Shown here one piece after another: positions 40,377-48,206 of a stretch of DNA of 64,000 bases. A program made the translations under genes and the position numbers. Location of the stretch: assembly GCA_001603005.1 (NCBI GenBank), contig LVAJ01000012.1:62001-126000 (forward strand), in the 5' to 3' direction. Position 1 is the first letter of the stretch, and each line of letters begins with the position of its first letter. Origin of the DNA: Clostridiales bacterium Firm_04 (GTDB lineage: Bacteria; Bacillota; Clostridia; Oscillospirales; Ruminococcaceae). The notes beneath the pieces were generated by a model. That model was not told the DNA's origin and did not search any database. It saw only the letters and a list, made by a program, of their open reading frames with translations.

Positions 40377-41403
40377 TGTGACCGCCTCGCTTCTCTGCAT
40401 TTCTGTGCAGCATGATCTGAATGACGATCGGTGCGCCGAAAACGGCAGTGACCGTACTGACGCTGAGTTCCGTCGGCGCAAACAGCATCCGCGCGAGCAT
40501 ATCGCAGGCAGTACAGAACACAGCACCACCGAGAAATGATGCCGGAATGATAATGAGCGGTCTGGCAGTTCCGAACAACGCTTTCACGAGATGCGGAACG
40601 GCGATCCCGACAAAAGAGATCGGGCCGGCAAAGGCAGTCACGCATGCAGAAAGCAGACTGGACAGCAGGATCATGCCAGCACGCAGCAGCTTCAGATTGA
40701 CACCTGCGTTCTGCGCATAGCTTTCGCCGAGCTGATAGGCGCTGATCGGTTTGGCAAGCAGAACGGAACCGATCAGCGAGACAGTCACAATGCAGACAAT
40801 GGGAAAAAGTGCCGTTCTGCCGATGCTGGAAAAGCTGCCTCTTGACCAGTTATGCAGATTCACGATGTTTGACTCGTCCGCAAACGTGATGACCAGTTCC
40901 GTGACCGCATTGCAGATATATCCGATCATGACACCTGCAATGATGAGCTGTGCCATGTTCTGCACTTTTCCGGATAGCAGCAGAACTGCACCCATTGCGA
41001 TCAGAGAACCAGCGAATGCAGCCGCGACCATACCGGACGCAGAAGCGGAATACTGATTTTGCGAAACTGCGATCATGAGCAGTGCGACAGTCAGCTTTGC
41101 ACCGGATGAGATACCGAGTACGAACGGTCCGGCGATCGGGTTGCGGAAGAAGCTTTGCAGCAGAAATCCGGAGACGGAAAGTGCTCCGCCCAGCAGAAAC
41201 GCCGCAACCGCGCGGGGAAGGCGGATATCAAAGAGGATCCTATGCAGCATCGGATCGGGATTGCGCCCGCTCAGGACATCGAACAGCACTATGCCGCGCA
41301 GACTTCCGCTGCCGAGCATCAGATTCAGAACGAACAGGCAGAGCGCAAGGACGATCAGCAGTGCAAAACCGCCGATCCTGCGCATTTCTTTCGCACGGTT
41401 CAT
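40369..41403 (-). CDS. btuC: BtuC/FecCD-type ABC permease
   Basis: Inner-membrane permease of 344 residues with about nine to ten helices, FecCD family. Recognisable motifs are LFDIRLPRAVAAFLLGGALSVSG (coupling region), NPIAGPFVLGISSGAKL and FAGPISFVGIAVPHLVK. The ATG follows AAAGGAATCACC, 15 bases after the binding-protein stop. It belongs to the riboswitch-controlled transcript starting near 44992. Corrinoid is the likely cargo, but heme or iron-siderophore permeases look the same. Confidence 0.9.
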   Translation of the reverse strand: MNRAKEMRRIGGFALLIVLALCLFVLNLMLGSGSLRGIVLFDVLSGRNPDPMLHRILFDIRLPRAVAAFLLGGALSVSGFLLQSFFRNPIAGPFVLGISSGAKLTVALLMIAVSQNQYSASASGMVAAAFAGSLIAMGAVLLLSGKVQNMAQLIIAGVMIGYICNAVTELVITFADESNIVNLHNWSRGSFSSIGRTALFPIVCIVTVSLIGSVLLAKPISAYQLGESYAQNAGVNLKLLRAGMILLSSLLSACVTAFAGPISFVGIAVPHLVKALFGTARPLIIIPASFLGGAVFCTACDMLARMLFAPTELSVSTVTAVFGAPIVIQIMLHRNAEKRGGHNG

Positions 41404-41418
41404 GGTGATTCCTTTCTG

Positions 41419-42549
41419 TCAGTTCAGTTTGTGCAGGAAGGTCAGCTGACTGTCATCATCTGCCTGACCGGAGATGATCCTGTTGAAATCCGCGATCATA
41501 TCCGCAGCACCGGTCGTCTGCTGAAACAGATTTTGTTCCGTGCACCAGACATTGCCCGATTGAACCGCGCGAAAATCCTGAAAGACCGGATTCATTGCGG
41601 TCAGGTCAGACAGGGTGTTCAATTGACCGTTGACCGTACTGTTATAGATCAGGCAGTCCGCATCGCATGCCGTTTCGTAAAATGCTTCCATTTGGATATT
41701 CATGGTCGAAAGGGCATTGTCATCGACATGCAGCTGATCGGCGGTAAAAACATAGCGCCCGCCGGCAAGCTCGATCATTTTGGAGATATAGTCGCCCGGC
41801 TTGCGGATATTGACATAACCGTTCGGGCTGACCGAAAAGAATGCACATGTCATGCGGCTTTCATCCGGCAGATCAGGGCTTTCAATACTTTGAAACAGCG
41901 CTTGCTTTTCCGCAAAATACTGTTCCGCTTCCTGTTCTTTGCCGAGGATCAGACCGTAAAGCCGCATCCATTCCATTCTGCCGAGCGGATGCGATTCCAT
42001 GCTTGATAATTCGACCAGAACCGGAATCCCAAGCGCTTCGATCTGTTCCTTTGCTGCTGGATTGTGATAGATCATCGTATTTTCGACCGCAAGCTGACAG
42101 CCGGATTCTGCGAGCATTTCATAATCCGGCGCGCTGTATTTGCCGATATAATCAAGCTTTCCCTGCTGCATTGCGGTACGGATCCGCGGGAGTGTCCAGT
42201 CTTTTTCCTTTGTCGAGGTCATTGTCACGGCGTCCAGCGCACCCGCAGCATCAAACAGATCCATTGCATCTGATGCGGCGATATACACATTTTCGACCGG
42301 CTGCTGCAGAATCGTCATATTTTCCGGTACTTCCGGAACAGCGGTGTTTTCCGGTACGAGTAAATACGAATCCGCGCCGATATGAATGACCGCGCATCCG
42401 TCCGCACAGGTATCGACCGAAAACTGCTCTGCGTATTGCAGATCCATATGACCGGTGATCTGCATACCGTCCGGATTCTGCTCCACAGAACGTGCGCAGC
42501 CGCACAGCAGCAGACAGCCAATCGTCAGCATTGCGCCTCTGCGCTTCAT
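41419..42549 (-). CDS. BtuF-like substrate-binding lipoprotein
   Basis: Extracytoplasmic binding lipoprotein of 376 residues, longer than E. coli BtuF (about 245 mature residues). The signal ends in the lipobox CLLLCGC. The class III binding-protein core is seen from about 85 onward: ENVYIAASDAMDLFDAAGALDAVTMTST, ESGCQLAVENTMIYHN (contact strand), IPVLVELSSMESHPLGRMEWMRLYGLILGKEQEAEQYFAEK (split motif). An N-terminal segment of about 60 residues precedes it. The start overlaps the stop of the tandem-domain lipoprotein by four bases. Expected to deliver a corrinoid or other tetrapyrrole to the permease. Confidence 0.85.
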   Translation of the reverse strand: MKRRGAMLTIGCLLLCGCARSVEQNPDGMQITGHMDLQYAEQFSVDTCADGCAVIHIGADSYLLVPENTAVPEVPENMTILQQPVENVYIAASDAMDLFDAAGALDAVTMTSTKEKDWTLPRIRTAMQQGKLDYIGKYSAPDYEMLAESGCQLAVENTMIYHNPAAKEQIEALGIPVLVELSSMESHPLGRMEWMRLYGLILGKEQEAEQYFAEKQALFQSIESPDLPDESRMTCAFFSVSPNGYVNIRKPGDYISKMIELAGGRYVFTADQLHVDDNALSTMNIQMEAFYETACDADCLIYNSTVNGQLNTLSDLTAMNPVFQDFRAVQSGNVWCTEQNLFQQTTGAADMIADFNRIISGQADDDSQLTFLHKLN

Positions 42550-43499
42550 TGCGGCGTCACGGATGCAGAATCGAATTTCAGGGTGTATTCGATTTCATGC
42601 GGCGTGCTCATTGCGGTCGTATCCGCAGAAACCGGCATCGGATAGTCAAAACCGGAAACCGGAATCTCAAACACCGAATACGGATCGGTGCTGACCGGCA
42701 GATATTTTTCATCGCTGACGAGCATATAATCATAGTTGTTGCTGCTCCAGACGATCTCCGCGGTCACATTGCCGCCGGAAACCGTCAGTTTGGCAGGGGA
42801 CTGCACGGATGCTTTTCCGGAGCCGCCTTCCAGCGTAACAGCAGCCGTATAGGTACCGTCTGCGAGTTCGAGCGATTCTGCTGTTGCCATGCGGGATTCT
42901 TTGAATGCATCATCCGGCAGCGAATCTGCCCGGAACACGAGCTTTCTGTCGTACCAGAGCTCCTTCTTTTTGCTGAATGCGGCGCAGTCGATCTCCTTGT
43001 CAAGTGCTTCGACCGGTACTGTAAAGCGAACAGTATCGCTGTCATCTTCATCCGCTATATATGCCGATTCATCTGACGCAGCAGCCTGCTCGGCAGTACC
43101 CATGTACAGATAGCCGTAGCCGGAACCGCTCATGGTCAGTGCTGCCTGCATTGCGCCGTCTGCAACGGTCAGTTCGCAGTCTGTGATGCGGAACATCGAC
43201 GAGCTGGAATCGACAGATATGCTGTAAGTGCCGTCTTTCAGGGCATCTGCGCTGACTGCCTGCATGCCCTCGTATCCGACCGGATCCGCAGCGATCGTAT
43301 CATCGCCGGACGCGACAGCCAGTGCAGTTGTTTCCGCAGATTCCGTTTCCGCATCGGATTCATCAGTGGATTCCGCAGCAGGTTCCGTTGTCTGAACAGT
43401 ACTAGTCTGTGCAGGTTCTGTATCCGCTGCGTTCTGACAACCGGTCAGACAGACCGCGAATGCAGCGAACAGACTGATAGAAATAATAGATCGTTTCAT
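42546..43499 (-). CDS. Lipoprotein with two repeated beta-domains (NEAT-like guess)
   Basis: Surface lipoprotein of 317 residues: lipobox CLTGC, an acidic Thr/Glu linker to about 65, then two homologous units of about 100 residues. The first starts DGTYSISVDSSSSMFRI and has ELTVADGAMQAALTMSG and YGYLYMG. The second starts DGTYTAAVTLEGGSGKA and has KLTVSGGNVTAEIVWSS and YDYMLVS. The opening GTY, the Ser-rich turn before a hydrophobic residue and the paired aromatic strand recall heme-binding NEAT domains, but this is only a resemblance. It sits between the lipoprotein chelatase and the binding protein, so it likely binds the same ligand. The start follows GGGGTG. Confidence 0.7.
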   Translation of the reverse strand: MKRSIISISLFAAFAVCLTGCQNAADTEPAQTSTVQTTEPAAESTDESDAETESAETTALAVASGDDTIAADPVGYEGMQAVSADALKDGTYSISVDSSSSMFRITDCELTVADGAMQAALTMSGSGYGYLYMGTAEQAAASDESAYIADEDDSDTVRFTVPVEALDKEIDCAAFSKKKELWYDRKLVFRADSLPDDAFKESRMATAESLELADGTYTAAVTLEGGSGKASVQSPAKLTVSGGNVTAEIVWSSNNYDYMLVSDEKYLPVSTDPYSVFEIPVSGFDYPMPVSADTTAMSTPHEIEYTLKFDSASVTPQ

Positions 43500-43517
43500 A
43501 ACACACCCCGTATCAAT

Positions 43518-43543
43518 GAAAATCGGGCAGCCGGAACTGCCCG
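43518..43543 (-). terminator. Weak hairpin between chelatase and lipoprotein genes
   Basis: CGGGCAG and CTGCCCG (perfect, 6-base loop) precede a short ATTTTC in the gene direction. It may attenuate readthrough into the importer genes. Confidence 0.45.
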
Positions 43544-43550
43544 TTTCGTA

Positions 43551-44618
43551 TTATTTTGCCGAATCCACAGCAGCCTTTGCATGGTCAACATAGATCTGAC
43601 GGATCGCTTCGTTTTCGCCGAGTCCGCGCAGCAGGCACTTGACCTCATAGCCTGCATCCTCAAACACAGATTTCCACGAATCTTCGTCATCGCCAGCCAT
43701 GTCATTGTTTGCGTGATCGCCTGCAACGACCATGAGCGGCTCCAGCACGACGCGCTTGTAATCGCCTGCCTGAACCTGTTTCAGCACATCATCCAGAGAG
43801 GGGGTTGCTTCAACTGTGCCGACATAGTAATTCTTGAAACCGTCCGCAGTCAGCAGATCCTGCATTTTCTGATAGACACCGTTGGAATCCGCTTCGGTAC
43901 CGTGTCCCATGAAGCAGATCGCGGTCTCTCCGTCGTCATATTCCTTCGTCCAGTCAGTAATTGCCTGTTCCACACGCTTGAAATCATCGTCTGTATTGAG
44001 CAGGGGCTCACCGAAAACGACCTTATCGAATGCATCTGCATACTGACCGACCTGATCGACGAGATCGTTATATTCAAAACCGTGCATCAGATGTGTCGGC
44101 TGCACGACCAGCGTCTTGACATTATTATCGACTGCACGCTTCAGGGCGGCATCCACATCGTCAATCAGGATGCCGTCGCGGCGCTGTACATGGTCAATGA
44201 TGATATTCGCGGTGAAGCCGCGGCGCACATCGTAATCCGGAAATGCATTGTCAAGCGCATCCTCGATCGCACCGATCGTCAGGCGGCGGCTGTCATTGAA
44301 GCTGGTGCCGAAGCTCAGAACGAGCATTTCCTTTTCGCCGATGCCGTCCTCATTGCGTACCTTATCCAGCGATGCATCGCCGGTATCGTAGTTTTCTTCA
44401 TCTTCCTCAGCATCTTCCGCAGTTTCTGCTTCTTCCTCGGCTTCTTCGGATTCGGAAGCCTCTGTTTCGGCTTCTTCCGGTTCGGTTTCTGCAACAGTCG
44501 TTTCAGCAGCCTGCGAGCCGGTATCAGCCGCAGAGGATGCGCCGTCGGTTTCGCCGCATGCGGTCAGAGCAGCAGTCATCGCTGCCAGTACAAAGATCAG
44601 AGCAAGCTTGTGTTTCAT
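43551..44618 (-). CDS. cbiK: Exported lipoprotein form of sirohydrochlorin cobaltochelatase CbiK
   Basis: A 355-residue protein with a lipoprotein signal (Cys21 in ALTAC), a strongly acidic linker (about 40-80) and a complete CbiK-type class II chelatase domain (95-355). Salmonella CbiK catalytic His residues have clear counterparts: His239 in AICFMGHGTEA and His302 in MVVAGDHANNDM, with 63-residue spacing against 62. MLVLSFGTSFND and VVQPTHLMHG also fit. CbiK normally works in the cytoplasm; periplasmic CbiK is known in Desulfovibrio. This is the first gene behind a cobalamin riboswitch and is followed by an importer. The start follows GAAAGGA. It may insert cobalt or iron into, or simply bind, tetrapyrroles at the cell surface (inference). 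Confidence 0.9.
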   Translation of the reverse strand: MKHKLALIFVLAAMTAALTACGETDGASSAADTGSQAAETTVAETEPEEAETEASESEEAEEEAETAEDAEEDEENYDTGDASLDKVRNEDGIGEKEMLVLSFGTSFNDSRRLTIGAIEDALDNAFPDYDVRRGFTANIIIDHVQRRDGILIDDVDAALKRAVDNNVKTLVVQPTHLMHGFEYNDLVDQVGQYADAFDKVVFGEPLLNTDDDFKRVEQAITDWTKEYDDGETAICFMGHGTEADSNGVYQKMQDLLTADGFKNYYVGTVEATPSLDDVLKQVQAGDYKRVVLEPLMVVAGDHANNDMAGDDEDSWKSVFEDAGYEVKCLLRGLGENEAIRQIYVDHAKAAVDSAK

Positions 44619-44662
44619 GGAATATCTATCCTTTCCGTAAAGGAGGCATGGATCGCAGAACA

Positions 44663-44695
44663 TAAAAAATACCCTCTTTTCGGGAGAAAAGAAGG
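44663..44695 (-). terminator. Riboswitch-controlled intrinsic terminator
   Basis: In the gene direction CCTTCTTTT pairs with AAAAGAGGG (one wobble), followed by TATTTTTT. It sits between the riboswitch and cbiK, as an expression platform should. Confidence 0.75.
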
Positions 44696-44780
44696 CATTG
44701 CAAACGGACGCATCCGAATCCGGAGCGCCTGATACAGTACGATCAATTCCTCGTGATCTGAACCTTTCGGTTCTGTACCC

Positions 44781-44969
44781 GCAATGCGGCAGGTTTCCTG
44801 ACTCATGCATCTCTGCACTGTACAGCCTTCCCGATTTCTCAGTGACCTGCGCTTATGCGCAATTGTACAGCACTCCGCAATTACAGTGACGGGATCGTGC
44901 GGGATTTTCACCTGCTTCCCTTTTACCCTTCGGCATTCCGTTTGTAACGGAAACGAAGGCACCGCATGC
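44781..44969 (-). ncRNA. Cobalamin riboswitch
   Basis: In the minus direction the RNA shows the conserved GGTGAAAATCCCGCACG and CCCGTCACTGTAA segments and the B12 box GAGTCAGGAAACCTGCC. The closing stem forms between GCATGCGG and CCGCATTGC. With the downstream terminator it should switch off the chelatase-importer genes when adenosylcobalamin is plentiful. It lies about 100 bases beyond the end of the cob operon on the same strand. Confidence 0.93.
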
Positions 44970-44998
44970 AATATTCGATTTTGTTCATGAACACCGCC

Positions 44999-45027
44999 AT
45001 TATAACACATTCAAACAAAAAATGCAA
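44999..45027 (-). promoter_or_regulatory. Promoter of the riboswitch transcript
   Basis: On the minus strand TTGCAT and TATAAT are separated by 17 bases; the start would be near 44992. No clear terminator hairpin is seen between the cob operon end (45066) and this promoter. Confidence 0.7.
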
Positions 45028-45065
45028 GAAACCGCCCTGAAATATCCCTAATGAACAATTTCTGT

Positions 45066-45710
45066 TTACTTTTCTCCGGAGTTTTTGCCGTCAGCCATAT
45101 ACAACAGTGCATTGCAGACAGCTGCCGCAACATTGCTGCCGCCTTTTCTGCCTCTTGCAACAATACACGGAATCCCAGACTCGATCAGCAGTTCCTTGGA
45201 TTGCACGACATTGACAAATCCGACCGACATCCCGATGACAAGCGCCGGACGGAATGTCTGATCCGCGATGTGTTCGCAGAGCCGCAGCAGAGCTGTCGGG
45301 GCATTGCCGACTGCATAGATGACAGGTCTTTGCAGCAGTGCAGCGCGGTCAACCGATGCAGAGGCTCTTGTTGTACCGTTTTTCTTTGCAGCTTCGGCAA
45401 TTTCCGGTTCTGCCATGTAGCAGACCGATTCGCAGCCGTGCCTTGCAAGCGCCGCGTGGTTGATGCCGGATTTTGCCATATTGGTATCTGTCACAAAAAT
45501 CGCATGCTCCGAGATCGCATGCATTGCTGTATCGACCGCATCCGGCGAAAAATATAGATTGTCGAGATAATCAAAATCCGCCGTGGTATGCAGTACGCGC
45601 ATCACGACCGGTTTGATCTCCGCAGGGATCGTTCTGCCGTTTAGTTCGGATTCGATGATCTCAAAGCTGCGCCGCTCAATGTCAGCGGGCAGCACAAATT
45701 CTGTTCTCAT
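45066..45710 (-). CDS. cbiC: Cobalt-precorrin-8 methylmutase
   Basis: Cytoplasmic enzyme of 214 residues that moves a methyl group from C11 to C12 to give cobyrinate. The CbiC/CobH fold is evident: ERRSFEIIESEL, VMRVLHTTADFDYLDNLYFS (with the catalytic His), IFVTDTNMAKSGIN, VYAVGNAPTALLRL-like IYAVGNAPTALLRLCE, and MSVGFVNVVQSKELL, IVARGRKGGSNVAAAVCNALLY. It is the last gene of the 17-gene operon, with its start overlapping the cbiP stop by four bases. Confidence 0.95.
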   Translation of the reverse strand: MRTEFVLPADIERRSFEIIESELNGRTIPAEIKPVVMRVLHTTADFDYLDNLYFSPDAVDTAMHAISEHAIFVTDTNMAKSGINHAALARHGCESVCYMAEPEIAEAAKKNGTTRASASVDRAALLQRPVIYAVGNAPTALLRLCEHIADQTFRPALVIGMSVGFVNVVQSKELLIESGIPCIVARGRKGGSNVAAAVCNALLYMADGKNSGEK

Positions 45711-47179
45711 ATCTGTTTCTCCATAATCTGATAGATCGCGTCCATGTTGAGATGCTTTCGCACTGCATCCGCCATGAGATTGATCTGCTGTTCGCGGTAT
45801 ACGTTCCGGTCGATTGCCGGCGCAGAGACCGTGATTCTTTTTTTTGCAGAAAGTGCTGCGATCAGCGCGCCGGAGACCTCGGCACTGTCAAAAATGCCGT
45901 GCACATAGCAGCCCGCAGCGTTTCCGCTCACGCATCCGCCGCGGTCAGTCAGCGCGGAACCGTCCTGCGATGTCTGCCCCATATGGACTTCATAGCCGTA
46001 GAATGATTTGCCGGATAAACAGCTGAAAAATCCTTTATTGATTTCTGCGAATCTGCCTTCTGTCTGCATCTGTGTTTTCTGTTTTGAGAAAACTGTCCGG
46101 CAGGGGAGCAGTCCGAGTCCGCCAATGCTGCCGCCTGTTTCAGATCCGTCCGGATCACAGATCTCTGCACCGAGCATCTGAAATCCGCCGCAGATTCCGA
46201 ATATCGGAATCCCGTTCGCATAACATCTGCGGACTGCTTCTTCTAATCCGGTATTCCGTAGCCATTCCATGTCAGCGATCGTGCTTTTGCTGCCCGGCAG
46301 AAAAATGAGATCCGGCGTGCCGAGCTGTTCCGGTTTGCTGACATACCGCACGGATACGGCAGGATATTGCGAAAATACATCAAAATCTGTGAAATTCGAG
46401 ATTTTCGGCAGACGGATCACCGCAAGATCAAGCGCAGCATCTGCTGCACGTCGGTTCAGTTTATCAGAAAGACTGTCCTCATCCTCAAGGTCGCATTCGA
46501 TATGCGGCACAACGCCGATCACAGGAATGCCGCTGCGTGCTTCCAGAAGCGAAACGCCGTCCTGAAAAATGGAGAGATCACCGCGAAACTGATTGACGAT
46601 CAGTCCTTTGACAAGTGTGCGCTCATCGGGATCCAGCAGATCAAGCGTGCCGAGCAGCTGCGCAAAAATTCCGCCTCTGTCAATGTCTCCGGCGAGTAAA
46701 ACCGGCGCATGCAGGAGCTTTGCAAGCCCCATGTTCACGATATCGTTTTCTTTCAGATTCAGCTCTACCGGACTGCCTGCGCCCTCGATCACAATGACGT
46801 CAAACTGCTCTGAAAGCGAGTTGAAGGCGTGCAGAATATCGGGAATCAGCTCCGATTTCCGGCGAAAATATTCTGCTGCCCGCATATTTCCGCGAGCGAT
46901 CCCGTTGACAATTACCTGTGAACCGACATCGGTTGTCGGTTTCAGCAAAATCGGGTTCATGAGCGCAGAGGGCGCAATGCCGGCAGCTTCTGCCTGTAAC
47001 GCCTGTGCTCTGCCGATCTCCAGACCGTCCTCTGTGATGTAGGAATTGAGCGCCATATTCTGCGATTTGAACGGCGCGACACGGTGTCCGTCCTGCCGGA
47101 AAATGCGGCAGAGGGCTGCTGTCAGAAAGCTTTTGCCGGCATTTGACATTGTGCCCTGAATCATAATGACTTTAGCCAT
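45707..47179 (-). CDS. cbiP: Cobyric acid synthase
   Basis: Cytoplasmic glutamine-dependent amidase of 490 residues that amidates four side chains of adenosylcobyrinate a,c-diamide. The N-terminal ATPase part begins MAKVIMIQGTMSNAGKSFLT and contains KSQNMALNSYITEDG, VIVEGAGSP-like VIVIEGAGSPVELNL and VLLAGDIDRGGIFAQ. The C-terminal triad glutaminase part has FGICGGFQMLG (nucleophile Cys) and YEVHMGQT, GCYVHGIFDS. Its start overlaps the cobD stop by eight bases. Confidence 0.96.
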   Translation of the reverse strand: MAKVIMIQGTMSNAGKSFLTAALCRIFRQDGHRVAPFKSQNMALNSYITEDGLEIGRAQALQAEAAGIAPSALMNPILLKPTTDVGSQVIVNGIARGNMRAAEYFRRKSELIPDILHAFNSLSEQFDVIVIEGAGSPVELNLKENDIVNMGLAKLLHAPVLLAGDIDRGGIFAQLLGTLDLLDPDERTLVKGLIVNQFRGDLSIFQDGVSLLEARSGIPVIGVVPHIECDLEDEDSLSDKLNRRAADAALDLAVIRLPKISNFTDFDVFSQYPAVSVRYVSKPEQLGTPDLIFLPGSKSTIADMEWLRNTGLEEAVRRCYANGIPIFGICGGFQMLGAEICDPDGSETGGSIGGLGLLPCRTVFSKQKTQMQTEGRFAEINKGFFSCLSGKSFYGYEVHMGQTSQDGSALTDRGGCVSGNAAGCYVHGIFDSAEVSGALIAALSAKKRITVSAPAIDRNVYREQQINLMADAVRKHLNMDAIYQIMEKQI

Positions 47180-48206
47180 GCAGACTCCTTTCTGCCGCCG
47201 CGATCAGCAGCCGGTTTTCATCATGCGTCCGTACTGCAATGCGAAAATATCCGGGTGAAAGTCCGCGGAAATTGGAACAGTCCCGAATCAGGATATTTTC
47301 ATTCAGCATTCGCTCTGCAAAATCCTCGTATGTCCGGAACAAAATAAAATTGGTATCAGAATCATAAACGATGAACCCGAGGCTGCGCAGATTTTCGGTC
47401 AGATATTCCCGTTCTTTTGTAATCATTTTTACGGATCTGTGCACATATTCCTGCGTTTTCAAAGCAGCAAGTCCGGCAGCCTGTGCCGGAGCAGAAACGC
47501 TCCAATACTGCCCGCAATCACGGATTTGTGCTGCAATTTCAGATGATCCGCAGACAGCATAACCGAGTCGCACGCCGGGAATTGCATAGAGTTTTGTAAA
47601 CGCAGTCAAACGAATTGTATATGCATTCAGATACGCAGATATGCTGTGGGCGGGCTCATGCGAGGAAAGTCCGAGAAAACATTCATCACAAATAAGCATG
47701 ATCTGATGCTGCGCACAAATTGCGGCAATTTTCTGCAAAAGATCCCGCGGGATCAGCCTGCCGGTCGGATTGTTCGGCGAACATAGAAACACCATATCCA
47801 GATCCGGCGTCAGCATGGACAGAAACTGTTCGTCAAGCATGAACACATGCTCCGGCAAAAGCGGATATGTCCGGATCGCGCATCCTGCGGAGCGCAGTGC
47901 TTTTTCGTATTCCGAAAAGCATGGCACAGCAAGCAGCGCATTCTTTGGCTGCATTGTCTGAACAATGCGAAAAATGAGATCCGCAGCGCCGCTCCCGAAT
48001 ACGAGCTGTTCAGGCGGAATCTGTTCCGCAATTGCAGTCTCTGCGCACAGTTCCGTGCAGAACGGATCGGGATACCGCGCACAGGATTCCGCGGATTCGC
48101 GGATTGCATCGCGCACGGAATCCGGCATGCCGAGCAGATTGAGATTTGCAGAAAAATCCAGCAGATCCGGTCGGTTTGACGGCGCGCCGCCGTGCTGCTG
48201 CTTCAT
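47172..48206 (-). CDS. cobD: L-threonine-phosphate decarboxylase / CobD-type aminotransferase-fold enzyme
   Basis: PLP-dependent fold-type I protein of 344 residues, which supplies (R)-1-amino-2-propanol phosphate for the nucleotide loop. Visible motifs are DFSANLNLLGMPDSV, YPDP at the start, SPNNPTGRLIPRDLL, LICDECFLG and TIRLTAFTKLYAIPGVRLGYAVC, whose Lys in SFTK/AFTK binds PLP. The ATG follows AGGGGGTG and overlaps the cbiB stop; a GTG 9 bases upstream overlaps the ribosome site. Histidinol-phosphate aminotransferase is the main look-alike, but the operon decides. Confidence 0.92.
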   Translation of the reverse strand: MKQQHGGAPSNRPDLLDFSANLNLLGMPDSVRDAIRESAESCARYPDPFCTELCAETAIAEQIPPEQLVFGSGAADLIFRIVQTMQPKNALLAVPCFSEYEKALRSAGCAIRTYPLLPEHVFMLDEQFLSMLTPDLDMVFLCSPNNPTGRLIPRDLLQKIAAICAQHQIMLICDECFLGLSSHEPAHSISAYLNAYTIRLTAFTKLYAIPGVRLGYAVCGSSEIAAQIRDCGQYWSVSAPAQAAGLAALKTQEYVHRSVKMITKEREYLTENLRSLGFIVYDSDTNFILFRTYEDFAERMLNENILIRDCSNFRGLSPGYFRIAVRTHDENRLLIAAAERSLHG

